From: Paucibacter sp. DJ2R-2
GTDB lineage: Bacteria; Pseudomonadota; Gammaproteobacteria; Burkholderiales; Burkholderiaceae_C
NCBI RefSeq assembly: GCF_025717675.1
Contig: NZ_JAJIRT010000005.1
Location: 186,001-250,000 of the forward strand
Direction: 5' to 3'
Length of the DNA stretch: 64,000 nt
Shown: piece by piece, positions 1 to 8,518 of the stretch
Position numbering within the stretch: the first letter of the stretch is position 1
Layout of the letters: each line of letters begins with the position of its first letter
Translations under genes and position numbers: made by a program
Notes under the pieces: model-generated
What the model was told of the DNA's origin: nothing
The model's database searches: none
The model's input: only the letters and a program-made list of their open reading frames with translations

Positions 1-776
1 AACCGCGCACCACGGTGGGCTGGAAGGGCTTGATCAACGACCCCTACCTCGACGAGAGCTACCGCATCGACGAGGGCCTGCGCATCGCCCGCCAGTTGCT
101 GCTGGAGATCAACCGCCTGGGCGTGCCGGCCGGCTCGGAGTTCCTGGATGTGATCTCGCCCCAGTACATCGGCGATCTGATCTCCTGGGGCGCGATCGGC
201 GCACGCACGACCGAGAGCCAGGTGCACCGCGAGTTGGCCTCAGGTCTGTCCGCTCCGATCGGCTTCAAGAACGGCACGGACGGCAATATCAAGATCGCCA
301 CCGACGCCATCCAGGCGGCGGCCCGCGGCCACCATTTCCTCTCGGTGCACAAGAACGGCCAGGTCGCCATCGTCGAGACCAAGGGCAACAAGGACTGCCA
401 CGTGATCCTGCGCGGCGGCAAGGCGCCCAACTATGACGCCGAGAACGTGGCCGCCGCTTGCAAGGACCTGGCCGCCTCCAAGCTGGACACCACGCTGATG
501 GTGGATTGCTCGCATGCCAACAGCTCCAAGCAGCACCTGCGCCAGCTCGAAGTGGCGCGCGATGTGGCGGCGCAGATTCGCGCTGGCAGCCAGAGCATCT
601 TCGGCGTGATGGTCGAAAGCCATCTGCACGACGGCGCTCAGAAGTTCACGCCAGGCAAGGACGACGCCCGCAAGCTGGACTACGGCAAGAGCATCACCGA
701 TGCCTGCCTGGGCTGGGACGATTCGATCGAGGTGCTGGAAGTGCTCAGCGCGGCGGTCAAGGCGGCGCGCACCTGA
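1..776 (+). CDS. aroG: 3-deoxy-7-phosphoheptulonate (DAHP) synthase, AroG type; 5' end outside window
   Basis: Catalyses condensation of phosphoenolpyruvate and erythrose 4-phosphate to DAHP, the first step of the shikimate pathway, in the cytoplasm. The reading frame enters at base 3 and 257 residues are visible, so roughly the first 90-100 residues of a usual ~350-residue class I enzyme lie upstream. Visible family motifs: TTVGWKGLINDP at the entry, WGAIGARTTESQVHRELASG, GFKNGTDG, HVILRGGKAPNY, DCSHANSSK and GVMVESHLHDG, which carry the PEP, metal and phosphate ligands known from E. coli AroG. The GTG at base 15 is the valine of TTVGW, not a start codon. Which aromatic amino acid inhibits it cannot be read because the N-terminal region is missing. 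aroK and aroB of the same pathway lie far downstream at 52.6-54.4 kb. Confidence 0.95.
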   Translation, partial: PRTTVGWKGLINDPYLDESYRIDEGLRIARQLLLEINRLGVPAGSEFLDVISPQYIGDLISWGAIGARTTESQVHRELASGLSAPIGFKNGTDGNIKIATDAIQAAARGHHFLSVHKNGQVAIVETKGNKDCHVILRGGKAPNYDAENVAAACKDLAASKLDTTLMVDCSHANSSKQHLRQLEVARDVAAQIRAGSQSIFGVMVESHLHDGAQKFTPGKDDARKLDYGKSITDACLGWDDSIEVLEVLSAAVKAART

Positions 777-820
777 GTTCTGAGCCAGAATCAGACCGTC
801 CCAGCCCCGAAAGGCCCGCG

Positions 821-1132
821 ATGCGCAGTGAAGTGAAGGTCGTGTTCAGCCCGCTCCAGCAGTTCGATCTGGTGGTGGATGCCGAGGAAGTCTTGAGCTT
901 CGAGGCCGCCCGCAAGTGGCTGGACGAGCAGTACGTCAAGAACGAGTGCGAGCCCATGCGAGGCTCGGGCAAGGTCTTGCTGGCCGACAAGATCCTGGGT
1001 GTGGCCGCCGCCGTGGGACCAGCCGCTTTCGGTGACCCGGCCTGGGCGCTGGACTACGCGCGTGCCACCAGCGGCGCCCTGAGCAAGGCCTTGCTCAGGG
1101 TCGATGTGGCCAAGCGGACGCTGTCTTACTGA
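821..1132 (+). CDS. hypothetical protein, 103 aa
   Basis: Family not recognised. The ATG at 821 is chosen because it gives a compact soluble protein beginning MRSEVKVVFSP; the open frame runs further upstream but that part lies inside aroG in another frame. There is no signal peptide or membrane segment. The protein is mixed alpha/beta in composition, with FEAARKWLDEQYVKNECEP in the middle and an alanine-rich C-terminal half. It starts 44 bases after the aroG stop on the same strand, so co-transcription is plausible, and its last 7 bases overlap the convergent TRIC-channel gene. Function unknown. Confidence 0.65.
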   Translation: MRSEVKVVFSPLQQFDLVVDAEEVLSFEAARKWLDEQYVKNECEPMRGSGKVLLADKILGVAAAVGPAAFGDPAWALDYARATSGALSKALLRVDVAKRTLSY

Positions 1133-1785
1133 AGCTGGGGCGCCGGCAGCTGCCAGCCGAGCTGCAGCGAAGCCAGGCGCAGCGCCGCCACCACCAGCAT
1201 GCCGCTGAAGAAGGCGATCTGGCGCGGCAGGCCCAGGGCCCGCAGCAGCAGATAGGCCGCAATGCCGCCGATGGCCGCGCTGGCGTAGATGTCCCGGCGC
1301 AGCAGCAGGGGCACTTGGCCGGTCAGCAGATCGCGCAGCACGCCGCCGCCGCTGGCGGTGATGGTGCCCAGCAGCACCACGACCAGACGTGGCTTGCCGG
1401 CCTCTTCGGCAATCTCGGCGCCGCACAAGGCAAACAGGGCCAGGCCCAGGGTGTCGGCCAGCACCAGGGCCACATGGCCGCTGGCCAGGGCCTGGCTCCA
1501 ACGGCTGGCGGCCAGGGCGGTCAGCAGGGCAGTGAGGCCGATCACCTTGATGTAGCGCGTGTCCGTCATCCAGAAGATGGGGTGGCGGCCTAGCAGCAGG
1601 TCGCGCAGCGTGCCGCCGCCAATGGCGGTGATGGCGGCCAGCACCAACACGCCGAACAGATCCAGCCCCGCCTGCATGGCGGCCAGGGCGCCGCTGCTGG
1701 CGAACACGGCCACGCCGGCCAGGTCCATCCAGTAGAGGATGGCTCTGGCTTTCGGGGTCAAGGTTTCAGGGTCGGCTGAGCTCAT
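1126..1785 (-). CDS. trimeric intracellular cation (TRIC) channel family membrane protein (YicG/UPF0126 type)
   Basis: A 219-residue inner-membrane protein built of two homologous halves. Each half carries a glycine-rich motif followed by RDLL: IGGGTLRDLLLGRHPIF near residues 55-71 and SGGGVLRDLLTGQVPLLL near 145-162. This duplication and about seven hydrophobic segments are the hallmark of the bacterial UPF0126/TRIC family, whose structurally studied members form trimeric cation channels. The physiological role in bacteria is poorly defined. The gene is convergent with the small unknown gene (7-base overlap) and divergent from htpG. Start MSSADPETLT. Confidence 0.88.
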   Translation of the reverse strand: MSSADPETLTPKARAILYWMDLAGVAVFASSGALAAMQAGLDLFGVLVLAAITAIGGGTLRDLLLGRHPIFWMTDTRYIKVIGLTALLTALAASRWSQALASGHVALVLADTLGLALFALCGAEIAEEAGKPRLVVVLLGTITASGGGVLRDLLTGQVPLLLRRDIYASAAIGGIAAYLLLRALGLPRQIAFFSGMLVVAALRLASLQLGWQLPAPQLQ

Positions 1786-1855
1786 GGCGGGATTCTCTCA
1801 GCCTGCTTGGCAGTGGCTGGCCAAAGTCGTGCCGGCCAAATCTTGGTTCCCAGCT

Positions 1856-1883
1856 CTTGAAGCGCCCGCAGCTGGCCCCACAT
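1856..1883 (+). promoter_or_regulatory. candidate sigma-32 (heat-shock) promoter of htpG
   Basis: A -35 element CTTGAA (1856-1861) and a -10 element CCCCACAT (1876-1883) are separated by 14 bases. This matches the layout of RpoH promoters such as E. coli dnaK (CTTGAT, 14, CCCCAT). It lies about 75 bases upstream of the htpG ATG, and htpG is a classic member of the heat-shock regulon, which supports the call. No transcript data are available. Confidence 0.7.
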
Positions 1884-1956
1884 CCGGCTCACCCGCGCGC
1901 GGTGAACAACGATCGCCCGCGCCTTGATTCTTGTTTTTCAGGACACGCGCAACGCC

Positions 1957-3840
1957 ATGACACAAAAGCAAACCCATGCCTTCCAGGCCGAGGTCAAGCA
2001 GATCCTGCACCTCGTCACCCATTCGCTGTATTCCAACAAGGAGATCTTCCTGCGCGAGCTGGTGTCCAACGCCTCGGACGCCTGCGACAAGCTGCGTTTC
2101 GAAGCGCTGGACAAGGCCGAGTTGTTCGAGGACACGCCGAACTTGGAAGTTCGGGTCTCCTTCGACGAAGCTGCCCGCACTGTCACCATCAGCGACAACG
2201 GCATCGGCATGAGCGAGGAAGAGGCGATCGCCCACCTCGGCACCATCGCCAAGAGCGGCACGCGCGAGTTCATGGCCAAGCTCGAAGGCGAGCAGAAGAA
2301 GGATGCCAACCTGATCGGCCAGTTCGGCGTGGGCTTCTACTCGGGCTTCATCGTCGCCGACCGCATCACCGTGGAAACCCGCCGCGCCGGTTTGTCGGCT
2401 GAAGCGGGTGTTCGCTGGACTTCGGAAGGTACCGGCGACTACGAAGTTGAGACCATCAGCAAGCCCGGTCGCGGCACCGATGTCGTCCTGCATCTGCGCG
2501 AGGGCGAGGACGAGTTCCTCAAGACCTGGCGCTTGAAGTCCGTCATCAGCAAGTACTCCGACCACATCTCCCTGCCCATCCTGATGAAGAAGGAAGAGTG
2601 GGACGCTGAAGCCTCCAAGCAGGTGCTCAAGGACGAGTGGGAGTCGGTCAACAAGGCTTCGGCCCTGTGGTCGCGCTCCAAGAGCGAAGTCACGCAGGAG
2701 CAGTACGAGGAGTTCTACAAGCAGATCAGCTACGACACCGAAGCGCCGCTGGCCCACACCCACAACCGCGTGGAAGGCCGCAGTGAGTACACGCAGCTGC
2801 TCTACATCCCCAAGAAGGCGCCGTTTGACCTGTGGAACCGCGACAAGCGCGGTGGCGTCAAGCTCTACGTCAAGCGCGTCTTCATCATGGACGATGCCGA
2901 GGCGCTGATGCCGGTCTACCTGCGCTTCGTCAAGGGCGTGATCGACTCGGCCGACCTGCCTCTCAACGTCAGCCGTGAGTTGCTGCAGGAAAGCCGCGAT
3001 GTGAAGGCCATCCGCGAGGGCTCGACCAAGCGCGTGCTGGGCATGCTGGAATCGCTGGCCGACAGCGAGGACGCGGCCGATCGCGCCAAGTACGCCGACT
3101 TCTGGAAGGACTTCGGTCAGGTGCTCAAGGAAGGCATCGGCGAAGACCATCAAAACCAGGAACGTCTGGCCAAGCTCTTGCGCTTCGCCTCCACCCAGGC
3201 CGACGAGGGCGTGTCCTTGGTCGACTACCTGAAGCGCGCCAAGGAAGACCAGGACGCGATCTACTACATCACCGCCGATTCGCTCAGCGCTGCCAAGAAC
3301 AGCCCGCAGCTGGAGATCTTCCGCAAGAAGGGCATCGAGGTGCTGCTGCTGACCGATCGCGTGGACGAGTGGATGCTCTCCCACCTGTTCGAGTTCGAAG
3401 GCAAGCCGCTGCAATCGGTGGCCAAGGGCGCCATCGACCTGGGCAAGCTGCAGGATGAGGACGAGAAGAAGAAGGCCGAGGAAGCGGCTGCAGACCTCAA
3501 GCCCTTGCTGGACCGCCTGAAGGAAGCGTTGAAGGAGCGCGCCAAGGACGTGCGCGTCTCCACCCGCCTGGTCGACTCGCCCGCCTGTATCGTGGTGGAA
3601 GAGGGCGATATGAGCGGCCACCTGGCCCGCTTGCTCAAGCAAGCCGGCCAGGCCGCGCCGAGCTCGCTGCCGACGCTGGAGATCAATGCCGAGCATGCCC
3701 TGATCAAGAAACTGGACGGTGCCGCTCAGTTCGACGATCTGGCCCAGGTGATCTTCGACCAGGCCGTGCTGGCCGAAGGCGGCCATCTGGAAGACCCTGC
3801 GGCCTATGTGCGTCGCGTCAACGCCATGCTGCTGGGCTGA
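1957..3840 (+). CDS. htpG: molecular chaperone HtpG (bacterial Hsp90)
   Basis: ATP-dependent cytoplasmic chaperone of 627 residues, the normal HtpG length. The GHKL ATPase motifs are intact: [10 protein letters not shown] (Asn/Asp contacts to Mg-ATP), [22 protein letters not shown] and [15 protein letters not shown] in the first ~130 residues. The middle domain contains the conserved [11 protein letters not shown] segment that supplies the ATP-contacting arginine, and a C-terminal dimerisation domain follows. The ATG at 1957 ([15 protein letters not shown]) is the start expected from homologues; an upstream in-frame TTG would add 11 unsupported residues. A sigma-32-like promoter lies upstream and a strong hairpin terminator 24 bases downstream, so this is a single-gene transcription unit. 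Confidence 0.98.
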   Translation: MTQKQTHAFQAEVKQILHLVTHSLYSNKEIFLRELVSNASDACDKLRFEALDKAELFEDTPNLEVRVSFDEAARTVTISDNGIGMSEEEAIAHLGTIAKSGTREFMAKLEGEQKKDANLIGQFGVGFYSGFIVADRITVETRRAGLSAEAGVRWTSEGTGDYEVETISKPGRGTDVVLHLREGEDEFLKTWRLKSVISKYSDHISLPILMKKEEWDAEASKQVLKDEWESVNKASALWSRSKSEVTQEQYEEFYKQISYDTEAPLAHTHNRVEGRSEYTQLLYIPKKAPFDLWNRDKRGGVKLYVKRVFIMDDAEALMPVYLRFVKGVIDSADLPLNVSRELLQESRDVKAIREGSTKRVLGMLESLADSEDAADRAKYADFWKDFGQVLKEGIGEDHQNQERLAKLLRFASTQADEGVSLVDYLKRAKEDQDAIYYITADSLSAAKNSPQLEIFRKKGIEVLLLTDRVDEWMLSHLFEFEGKPLQSVAKGAIDLGKLQDEDEKKKAEEAAADLKPLLDRLKEALKERAKDVRVSTRLVDSPACIVVEEGDMSGHLARLLKQAGQAAPSSLPTLEINAEHALIKKLDGAAQFDDLAQVIFDQAVLAEGGHLEDPAAYVRRVNAMLLG

Positions 3841-3863
3841 TTGTTCAACGGCTCGCAGCAAGA

Positions 3864-3892
3864 AAAAAAGCCCGCCAATTGGCGGGCTTTTT
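3864..3892. terminator. bidirectional intrinsic terminator between htpG and the PEP-CTERM gene
   Basis: Perfect stem with 4-base loop (GCCCGCC AATT GGCGGGC), preceded by an A-run and followed by a T-run, so it can terminate both the rightward htpG transcript and the leftward PEP-CTERM transcript. Confidence 0.9.
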
Positions 3893-3911
3893 CATGGCGA
3901 TGGAGTCGTGC

Positions 3912-4574
3912 TCAAGCCGAGCGGCGACGGCCAGCGCAAACGCCCAGCAAGGCCAGGGCCACCAGCGACAGCGTCGCGGGCTCCGGCACTTGGTTCGACA
4001 CCGGAGCGGCGCCAGTCATGGAAATCGAGTCGACAGCAAAGTCGTTGCCATAGCCCCAGTCGAGCCAGCCGCCGCCTTGGTAGTAGCCCGACAGCTGGTA
4101 CTCGTTCTTCAGTGTGATCTGAGCCGTTGTGGCAGCGCCAGAATTCCAGCTCAAGCTGATCAGGTTCCAGCCGCCTGTGGCAGCTTTGACGATGCCACCG
4201 ACATTGTTGCCGTTGATCTGCGCCTGGATGGGCACGTTGTAGGGCGCATAGCCTGCGTAGTCGTCCTGCACGTAGAACTGGAGCGTGTAGTCGCTGTTGG
4301 CGGCAATGTCGAAGACGGAGCTGATGAAGAAGCGATGGTCGGGGTCCGGACCCGTGGCTGTGCCCAGATTGAAGAACGCGCCGCTCTGCCCCCCGGAGCT
4401 GAGAACGCAATTGCCTTGGCCTTGGCAATTCGACCAGTAGGCATCGCCGCGGGTCCAGCCGTTGAAGCCGTTGTCAAAGCCTTCGCTATAGACAACGCCG
4501 GCTTGTGCGGCAGAGGTGAAGAGGCCACCAACGAAGGCCAGGGTCAGGGCGCTGAAGAGTTTTTTGGTTTGCAT
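3912..4574 (-). CDS. PEP-CTERM sorting domain protein (exported, exosortase substrate)
   Basis: A 220-residue secreted protein. Residues 1-25 (MQTKKLFSAL ... SAAQA) form a signal peptide with likely cleavage after AQA. The mature part is Gly/Ser/Asn/aromatic-rich, with EGFDNGFNGW near the start; it resembles the beta-sandwich, carbohydrate-binding-like folds common in PEP-CTERM proteins. The C-terminus shows the tripartite sorting signal: VPEPAT (196-201), a hydrophobic helix, then GRRRSA. Family knowledge: exosortase (EpsH/XrtA) recognises this signal during export of biofilm or extracellular-matrix proteins. The ATG at 4574 was preferred to the longer frame because it places the signal peptide at the N-terminus. 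No exosortase is in this window. A sigma-54-like promoter lies about 120 bases upstream. Confidence 0.9.
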   Translation of the reverse strand: MQTKKLFSALTLAFVGGLFTSAAQAGVVYSEGFDNGFNGWTRGDAYWSNCQGQGNCVLSSGGQSGAFFNLGTATGPDPDHRFFISSVFDIAANSDYTLQFYVQDDYAGYAPYNVPIQAQINGNNVGGIVKAATGGWNLISLSWNSGAATTAQITLKNEYQLSGYYQGGGWLDWGYGNDFAVDSISMTGAAPVSNQVPEPATLSLVALALLGVCAGRRRSA

Positions 4575-4691
4575 AAATTGCTCATTCAAAGAAGTGTTGA
4601 CCAGAACCCGACAGCACAGCGCCATGTTCGGCGCGGCGGCTTGGCGCTGGCTCGACATGGCCTCCGTTCCATGGGGAGAAGGCAACATCCC

Positions 4692-4710
4692 GTTACAAGT
4701 TCCGTGCCAA
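4692..4710 (-). promoter_or_regulatory. candidate sigma-54 promoter of the PEP-CTERM gene
   Basis: On the minus strand the site reads TTGGCACGGAACTTGTA. It matches the RpoN consensus (TGGCACG, 4 bases, TTGCW) except for T instead of C in the -12 element. The GG/-12 spacing is correct and the orientation points to the PEP-CTERM gene, giving a 5' leader of about 110 bases. PEP-CTERM genes in several betaproteobacteria are known to sit behind sigma-54 promoters activated by the PrsK/PrsR system. Confidence 0.65.
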
Positions 4711-4826
4711 CTTGATACAGCTCAATGAATCAAGGGGTTAGGGCCGTGACCTTGTTGGGCTGCAGAAATCTGTAAAGCTGGCCGACAAATTCGTGATTCC
4801 AGGTGGCCCAAGTGCGGCGCATTTCC

Positions 4827-5900
4827 CTAGCGGAAACCCTCATCGAAGGACACATCGCCCTCGTCGCGGAAGTCATCGACCGGCCGCTCGTCCTTGGGCG
4901 TCATCGCCTCCAGTTGCTCGCCGAGCTTGGCGACCTGGTCGTGCCAGTAGTTTGACGTGCCGAACCAGGGGAAGGCCAGTGGGAAAGCCGGGTCGTTCCA
5001 GCGTTTGGCCAGCCAGGCGCTGTGGTGGATCATGCGCAAGGTGCGCAAGGGCTCGATCAGGCGCAGCTCGCGGCGGTCGAATTCGGCCACCGTCTCATAA
5101 CCCTCCAACACCCAGGACAGCTGCTGGCGCGCCGCCACCTCATCGCCGGACAAGAGCATCCACAGGTCCTGCACGGCCGGGCCGGTGACGGCGTCGTCGA
5201 GGTCCACGAAATGGGGGCCGTGGTCGGGTGTCCAGAGGATGTTGCCGGGGTGGCAATCGCCGTGCAGGCGCAGCAATTCCAGCTCAGGGATGCTGTCAAA
5301 AGTGGTCCGAATGCGGCTCAGGCAGGCTTGCACCACGGCGTCCCAGGCTGGGAAGACCTCGATGGGCACGCAGTCCAGCGCCACGAGCAGATCACGTGCC
5401 ATGCGGCCTGGTTCAGCGCCGGCCCAGCGCAGGCGATGCTCGAATGGGCGCCGGCGGCCCACCGTGTGCAGCCTGGCGAGCAGACGGCCGATCCAGCGCA
5501 GCACCTCGGGGTCTTCCAGCTCGGGTGCGCGCCCGCCCTGGCGCGGTGTGACGGCAAAGCGCTGGTCGCCGAAATGGGCCAAGGTGGGCGGCTCGCCAGC
5601 CAGTTGCAGCTGCGCCTTGACGTCCTGCAGCGCCCAGGGCGCGGCCACCGGCACCTCGGCCTCGGCCAGTTCGCGAGCGAACTGGTGTTCCTCCAGGATT
5701 TGCGCGTCGCTCCAGCGGCCCGGCCGGTAGAACTTGGCCACGGCAATGCGGCCGTCCTCCAGATGCAGTTGCAGCACCCGGTTCTCGTAGGAGTTCAGCT
5801 GCAGCATGCGGCCATCGCCGTACAAGCCGGCGGCATCCAGCGCGTCCAGCATGAATTCGGGGGTCAGGGAGCCGAAGCTGCGATCCAGATCTGGGTTCAT
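4827..5900 (-). CDS. srkA: stress response kinase A (SrkA/RdoA/YihE family Ser/Thr kinase)
   Basis: A 357-residue cytoplasmic protein with the choline/aminoglycoside-kinase fold. Family knowledge: E. coli SrkA is a Ser/Thr protein kinase that protects cells from stress-induced death. Visible motifs are the ATP-binding lysine in VAKFYRPGRW (Lys56), the catalytic loop HGDCHPGN (213-220) and the metal-binding VDLDD (232-236). The start MNPDLDRSFGSLTPE fits homologues, and length is near the family norm of ~330. Its ATG follows closely after the terminator of the DUF2726 gene, so it probably has its own promoter within or just after that spacer. In E. coli srkA is adjacent to dsbA; no dsbA is seen here. 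Confidence 0.9.
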   Translation of the reverse strand: MNPDLDRSFGSLTPEFMLDALDAAGLYGDGRMLQLNSYENRVLQLHLEDGRIAVAKFYRPGRWSDAQILEEHQFARELAEAEVPVAAPWALQDVKAQLQLAGEPPTLAHFGDQRFAVTPRQGGRAPELEDPEVLRWIGRLLARLHTVGRRRPFEHRLRWAGAEPGRMARDLLVALDCVPIEVFPAWDAVVQACLSRIRTTFDSIPELELLRLHGDCHPGNILWTPDHGPHFVDLDDAVTGPAVQDLWMLLSGDEVAARQQLSWVLEGYETVAEFDRRELRLIEPLRTLRMIHHSAWLAKRWNDPAFPLAFPWFGTSNYWHDQVAKLGEQLEAMTPKDERPVDDFRDEGDVSFDEGFR

Positions 5901-5910
5901 GGGAGGGAGA

Positions 5911-5948
5911 AAGAAAAACGGCGCCGGACCTTGTTCGGTCCAGCGCCG
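5911..5948 (-). terminator. intrinsic terminator of the DUF2726 gene
   Basis: A 12-bp stem (5919-5930 with 5937-5948, one mismatch) with a 6-base loop. On the minus strand it is followed by TTTTTCTTTCTC. It lies between the DUF2726 stop and the srkA start and so separates the two transcripts. Confidence 0.75.
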
Positions 5949-5979
5949 CAGTATCGCTTGGGCGGGGGAGGGGCCGGCT

Positions 5980-6822
5980 TCAGCGTGGCAGGCGGCCGCC
6001 GTAGCGCGGCGAGTCGACCACGTGGCCGACGATGTCGTTGGGGGCTTCGTCCGGATACTGCGCGTCTGCGTTCAGGGGCTCGCCGAACGGGACGGAATTC
6101 TGGAATGCGCTTCCGCCGCTGCGGTGGCCTTGCGCGCCGCTGTGGCGCGGCGGGGTGTCCACCATGCCGTTGTTGTCGAAACGGCTGTCTGGGGCAAAGA
6201 AAGAGTCATGGAAAACGGCCGAGTCCTGCCACAAGCCTTTGCGGCTGGGGCGACGCGCCGTGCCGCCCTGCAAGCCGGGGCGCGAGGGCGAGATACTGCC
6301 CGGCATGGGCGCTGCTTGCGGGCCACGCGAGTTGCTGTTGCTGAAGGGCACCAGCAACTGCAACTCTGCCGCGCTGGGCAGATTGTCGATGGCGCAGCGC
6401 AGATAGCGCACGCGGCAAGCGCCCAGCACCGATTGTTTGATCTGCAGGCCTCGGCCGGAGATGCCGCGTTCGCTGTCCAGATCCACGGCAGCGAGCACGC
6501 GGCCGTTCGGGCTGCAAATCGCAAAGGTGACGTTGATGGCGCCCAGCAGGTCGAACCAGTAGCGTACTTCCTGGGCCTCGGTCGGTTGGCAGAAACGCAC
6601 CAGCGGCAACTTGGACAGGATCACATGGTGGGGCAGGGCTTCCTTGAGCAGGCGATAGACGCGCCGCTCATCGCTGCTGAACACCGGGCGCGCGGTCAGT
6701 GACCATTCGGTCGGCAGCGGCTTGGTCGGAGGAGCGGAGCGCCTCAGCACCCACAAAAGCGCTACGGCCAGCAGGCCGAAGCCCGAGGCGATCGCGATGA
6801 TCCACGGAATGGTGCTTTGCAT
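5980..6822 (-). CDS. membrane-anchored DUF2726 domain protein
   Basis: A 280-residue protein of unknown function. The ATG at 6822 is preferred because it is preceded by GAGGG and places a single membrane anchor (IPWIIAIASGFGLLAVALLWV) at residues 5-25. The following segment, VFSSDERRVYRLLKEALPHHVILSKLPL and onward, is the DUF2726 core: a nuclease-like fold near residues 50-165 that ends with a predicted strand containing VLAAVDLDSE. The C-terminal ~110 residues are Gly/Ser/Pro/Asn-rich and probably disordered. Family members are often linked to topoisomerase-like zinc-binding or restriction-type modules, but none of those is visible here. It is followed by its own terminator. Confidence 0.75.
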   Translation of the reverse strand: MQSTIPWIIAIASGFGLLAVALLWVLRRSAPPTKPLPTEWSLTARPVFSSDERRVYRLLKEALPHHVILSKLPLVRFCQPTEAQEVRYWFDLLGAINVTFAICSPNGRVLAAVDLDSERGISGRGLQIKQSVLGACRVRYLRCAIDNLPSAAELQLLVPFSNSNSRGPQAAPMPGSISPSRPGLQGGTARRPSRKGLWQDSAVFHDSFFAPDSRFDNNGMVDTPPRHSGAQGHRSGGSAFQNSVPFGEPLNADAQYPDEAPNDIVGHVVDSPRYGGRLPR

Positions 6823-7035
6823 GGCCCTCGACAGCCCATTTGGGTTTGAATTTGCGCCTGTGTTCAGGTGCTTATTACCCAAATGTAGCGCAAGACCATG
6901 ACATGTAACTGGGTGTATCCCCTGGTTCCGGGGGTTGCTGACGCCAGGGTGGTTGAGACCGAAAGCGCGCCGGGTTTGTGGCTTGCTTTTGCTTCCTGCG
7001 AAGGCTTGGATCTGTGCAGGCCGCTGTGGCCAAGT

Positions 7036-7770
7036 TCAGAGCTTGGCGCTCTTGCCGGCCTCGCCGAGCTTGGACTTGACCTCGGCCACGCCGTCAATGA
7101 TGTCGCCGATGACACGGACATGACGCTTGAACTGGAAGTCGAGTTCTGCCAGATGGCGCTCGATCGCTTCATCCACATGCGAAGACACGGTGTCGGGCGG
7201 CAGACGCAGCCAGGCTTCCGATTCGGAGCCGTCGCGTTCGACCGTGGCGCCGGCATTGCGGGCGATCTTGAGCATGGCCGCGTTCTCGCTCAGGGCGTGG
7301 ATGAACAAGGTGTCGATGCCGCGGTTGCGCGCGTGCAGGGCCGCGCATTCAAACAGGCGGGCGCCGAAGCCGCGCCCGCGCACTTGCCCCAGCACCGAGA
7401 CACCGAACTCGGCCATCGCGGCCTTGCCCGGGCGCTGCGGCCGCGGCGCGTAGGCGAGGTGGGCCATGGCCACCAGCTCCAGCTTGCGGTTGAAGATGCC
7501 CAGCACCTCGTCGCGCTCGAAATCCAGGGACATGGCGTAGCGGCTGATCTGCTCGTCGGCAGCCGGGTAGCCGAAACGCAAATAACGGTCACGCTCTGCC
7601 AGCGTCAGCAGGTGCTGGGCAATGCGGTGGCGATGGCGGCGCGCCAGCGAGCGTATCGGCACCCAGTTGGACATGCGTCGAAAGGCCGCCACCGGATTCC
7701 ACGCCGACGCTTCTTCGGCGGCCGGTGTAGCTTTCAGATCCTTGGCGCTGCTTTCAACATCGGGCTTCAT
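7036..7770 (-). CDS. GNAT family N-acetyltransferase
   Basis: A 244-residue cytoplasmic protein with a GNAT-like fold. The acetyl-CoA-binding region is visible as VLGQVRGRGFGARLFECAALHARNRG around residues 150-170, matching the Q/RxxGxG/A pattern, followed by LFIHALSENAAMLKIARNAGA. The C-terminal ~40 residues form a helical tail not typical of minimal GNAT proteins. The acceptor substrate cannot be predicted. The ATG at 7770 (MKPDVESSAKD) was chosen over a longer frame with no clear initiation signal. It is divergent from the rplM promoter. Confidence 0.85.
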   Translation of the reverse strand: MKPDVESSAKDLKATPAAEEASAWNPVAAFRRMSNWVPIRSLARRHRHRIAQHLLTLAERDRYLRFGYPAADEQISRYAMSLDFERDEVLGIFNRKLELVAMAHLAYAPRPQRPGKAAMAEFGVSVLGQVRGRGFGARLFECAALHARNRGIDTLFIHALSENAAMLKIARNAGATVERDGSESEAWLRLPPDTVSSHVDEAIERHLAELDFQFKRHVRVIGDIIDGVAEVKSKLGEAGKSAKL

Positions 7771-7854
7771 GGCGGGACCCTGGGGTCGTACGTAATAACC
7801 CGGATGGTAACCCGGGATCTGGCGCAACGTTGGGCCTCGATCGGCCAATCTTCC

Positions 7855-7884
7855 TTTTCAAATCAGATGACTTCCTGCTACAAT
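7855..7884 (+). promoter_or_regulatory. candidate sigma-70 promoter for rplM-rpsI
   Basis: The -10 hexamer TACAAT (7879-7884) lies 18 bases after a weak -35 TTTTCA. It is about 190 bases upstream of the rplM ATG, leaving a long leader. The 310-base gap 7771-8080 holds this promoter and the leader described separately. Confidence 0.5.
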
Positions 7885-7891
7885 CGCGGGC

Positions 7892-8080
7892 TTCCCCTGA
7901 TTTGGCTGTGGGGAAGAAACCCATGCGCCTTGTGTGAGAGGTCGCGAGATGGGGTAGCGAGCGGTGCAAACCGATGCGCAGGCCTTGTCCCGATAAGCGG
8001 CACCGAATGCGGCGAGTGTGGGTATGAATCAGCCATCCGACCGCCGGGCAGATGTTCTGCCGGGCATTCGAAAGAAACTC
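7892..8080 (+). other. rplM 5' leader region with small hairpin
   Basis: About 190 bases between the candidate promoter and rplM carry no supported gene. A perfect short hairpin GGCAGA TGT TCTGCC lies at about 8048-8062, just before the rplM start. Ribosomal protein L13 operons are known in other bacteria to be controlled through their leader RNA, so a regulatory role is possible, but this leader does not match a family I can recite. Confidence 0.35.
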
Positions 8081-8509
8081 ATGAAGACCTTCAGCGCCAA
8101 GCCGGCAGAAGTGACGCACGAGTGGTTTGTGATTGACGCCACCGACAAGGTGCTCGGACGTGTTGCCAGCGAAGTGGCACTCCGTTTGCGCGGCAAGCAC
8201 AAGGCCATTTACACGCCTCACGTGGACACCGGCGATTTCATCGTCATCATCAACGCAGAAAAGCTGCGCGTCACTGGCAACAAGGCCAATGACAAGGTGT
8301 ACTACCGTCACTCGGGTTTCCCGGGCGGCATCTACGCCACCAAGTTCAAGGACATGCAAGCCAAGCACCCGGGCCGCGCCCTGGAAAAGGCTGTCAAGGG
8401 CATGCTGCCCAAGGGTCCTCTGGGCTACGCCATGGTGAAGAAGCTGAAGGTCTATGCCGGTGACACCCACCCGCATGCCGCTCAGCAGCCTAAGCCTCTC
8501 GAAATCTAA
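8081..8509 (+). CDS. rplM: 50S ribosomal protein L13
   Basis: A 142-residue ribosomal protein of the large subunit, an early assembly protein. It begins [20 protein letters not shown], and the family core [30 protein letters not shown] and [12 protein letters not shown] is intact. The ATG at 8081 matches homologues; in-frame codons upstream would add an unsupported 21 residues. The stop codon overlaps the Shine-Dalgarno sequence of rpsI, so the pair is translationally linked as in nearly all bacteria. Confidence 0.98.
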   Translation: MKTFSAKPAEVTHEWFVIDATDKVLGRVASEVALRLRGKHKAIYTPHVDTGDFIVIINAEKLRVTGNKANDKVYYRHSGFPGGIYATKFKDMQAKHPGRALEKAVKGMLPKGPLGYAMVKKLKVYAGDTHPHAAQQPKPLEI

Positions 8510-8518
8510 GGAGCGGTG

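Noticed and set aside
1798-3861. 687-codon open frame antisense to htpG
   Set aside because: Shadow of htpG; no family similarity and no start signal.
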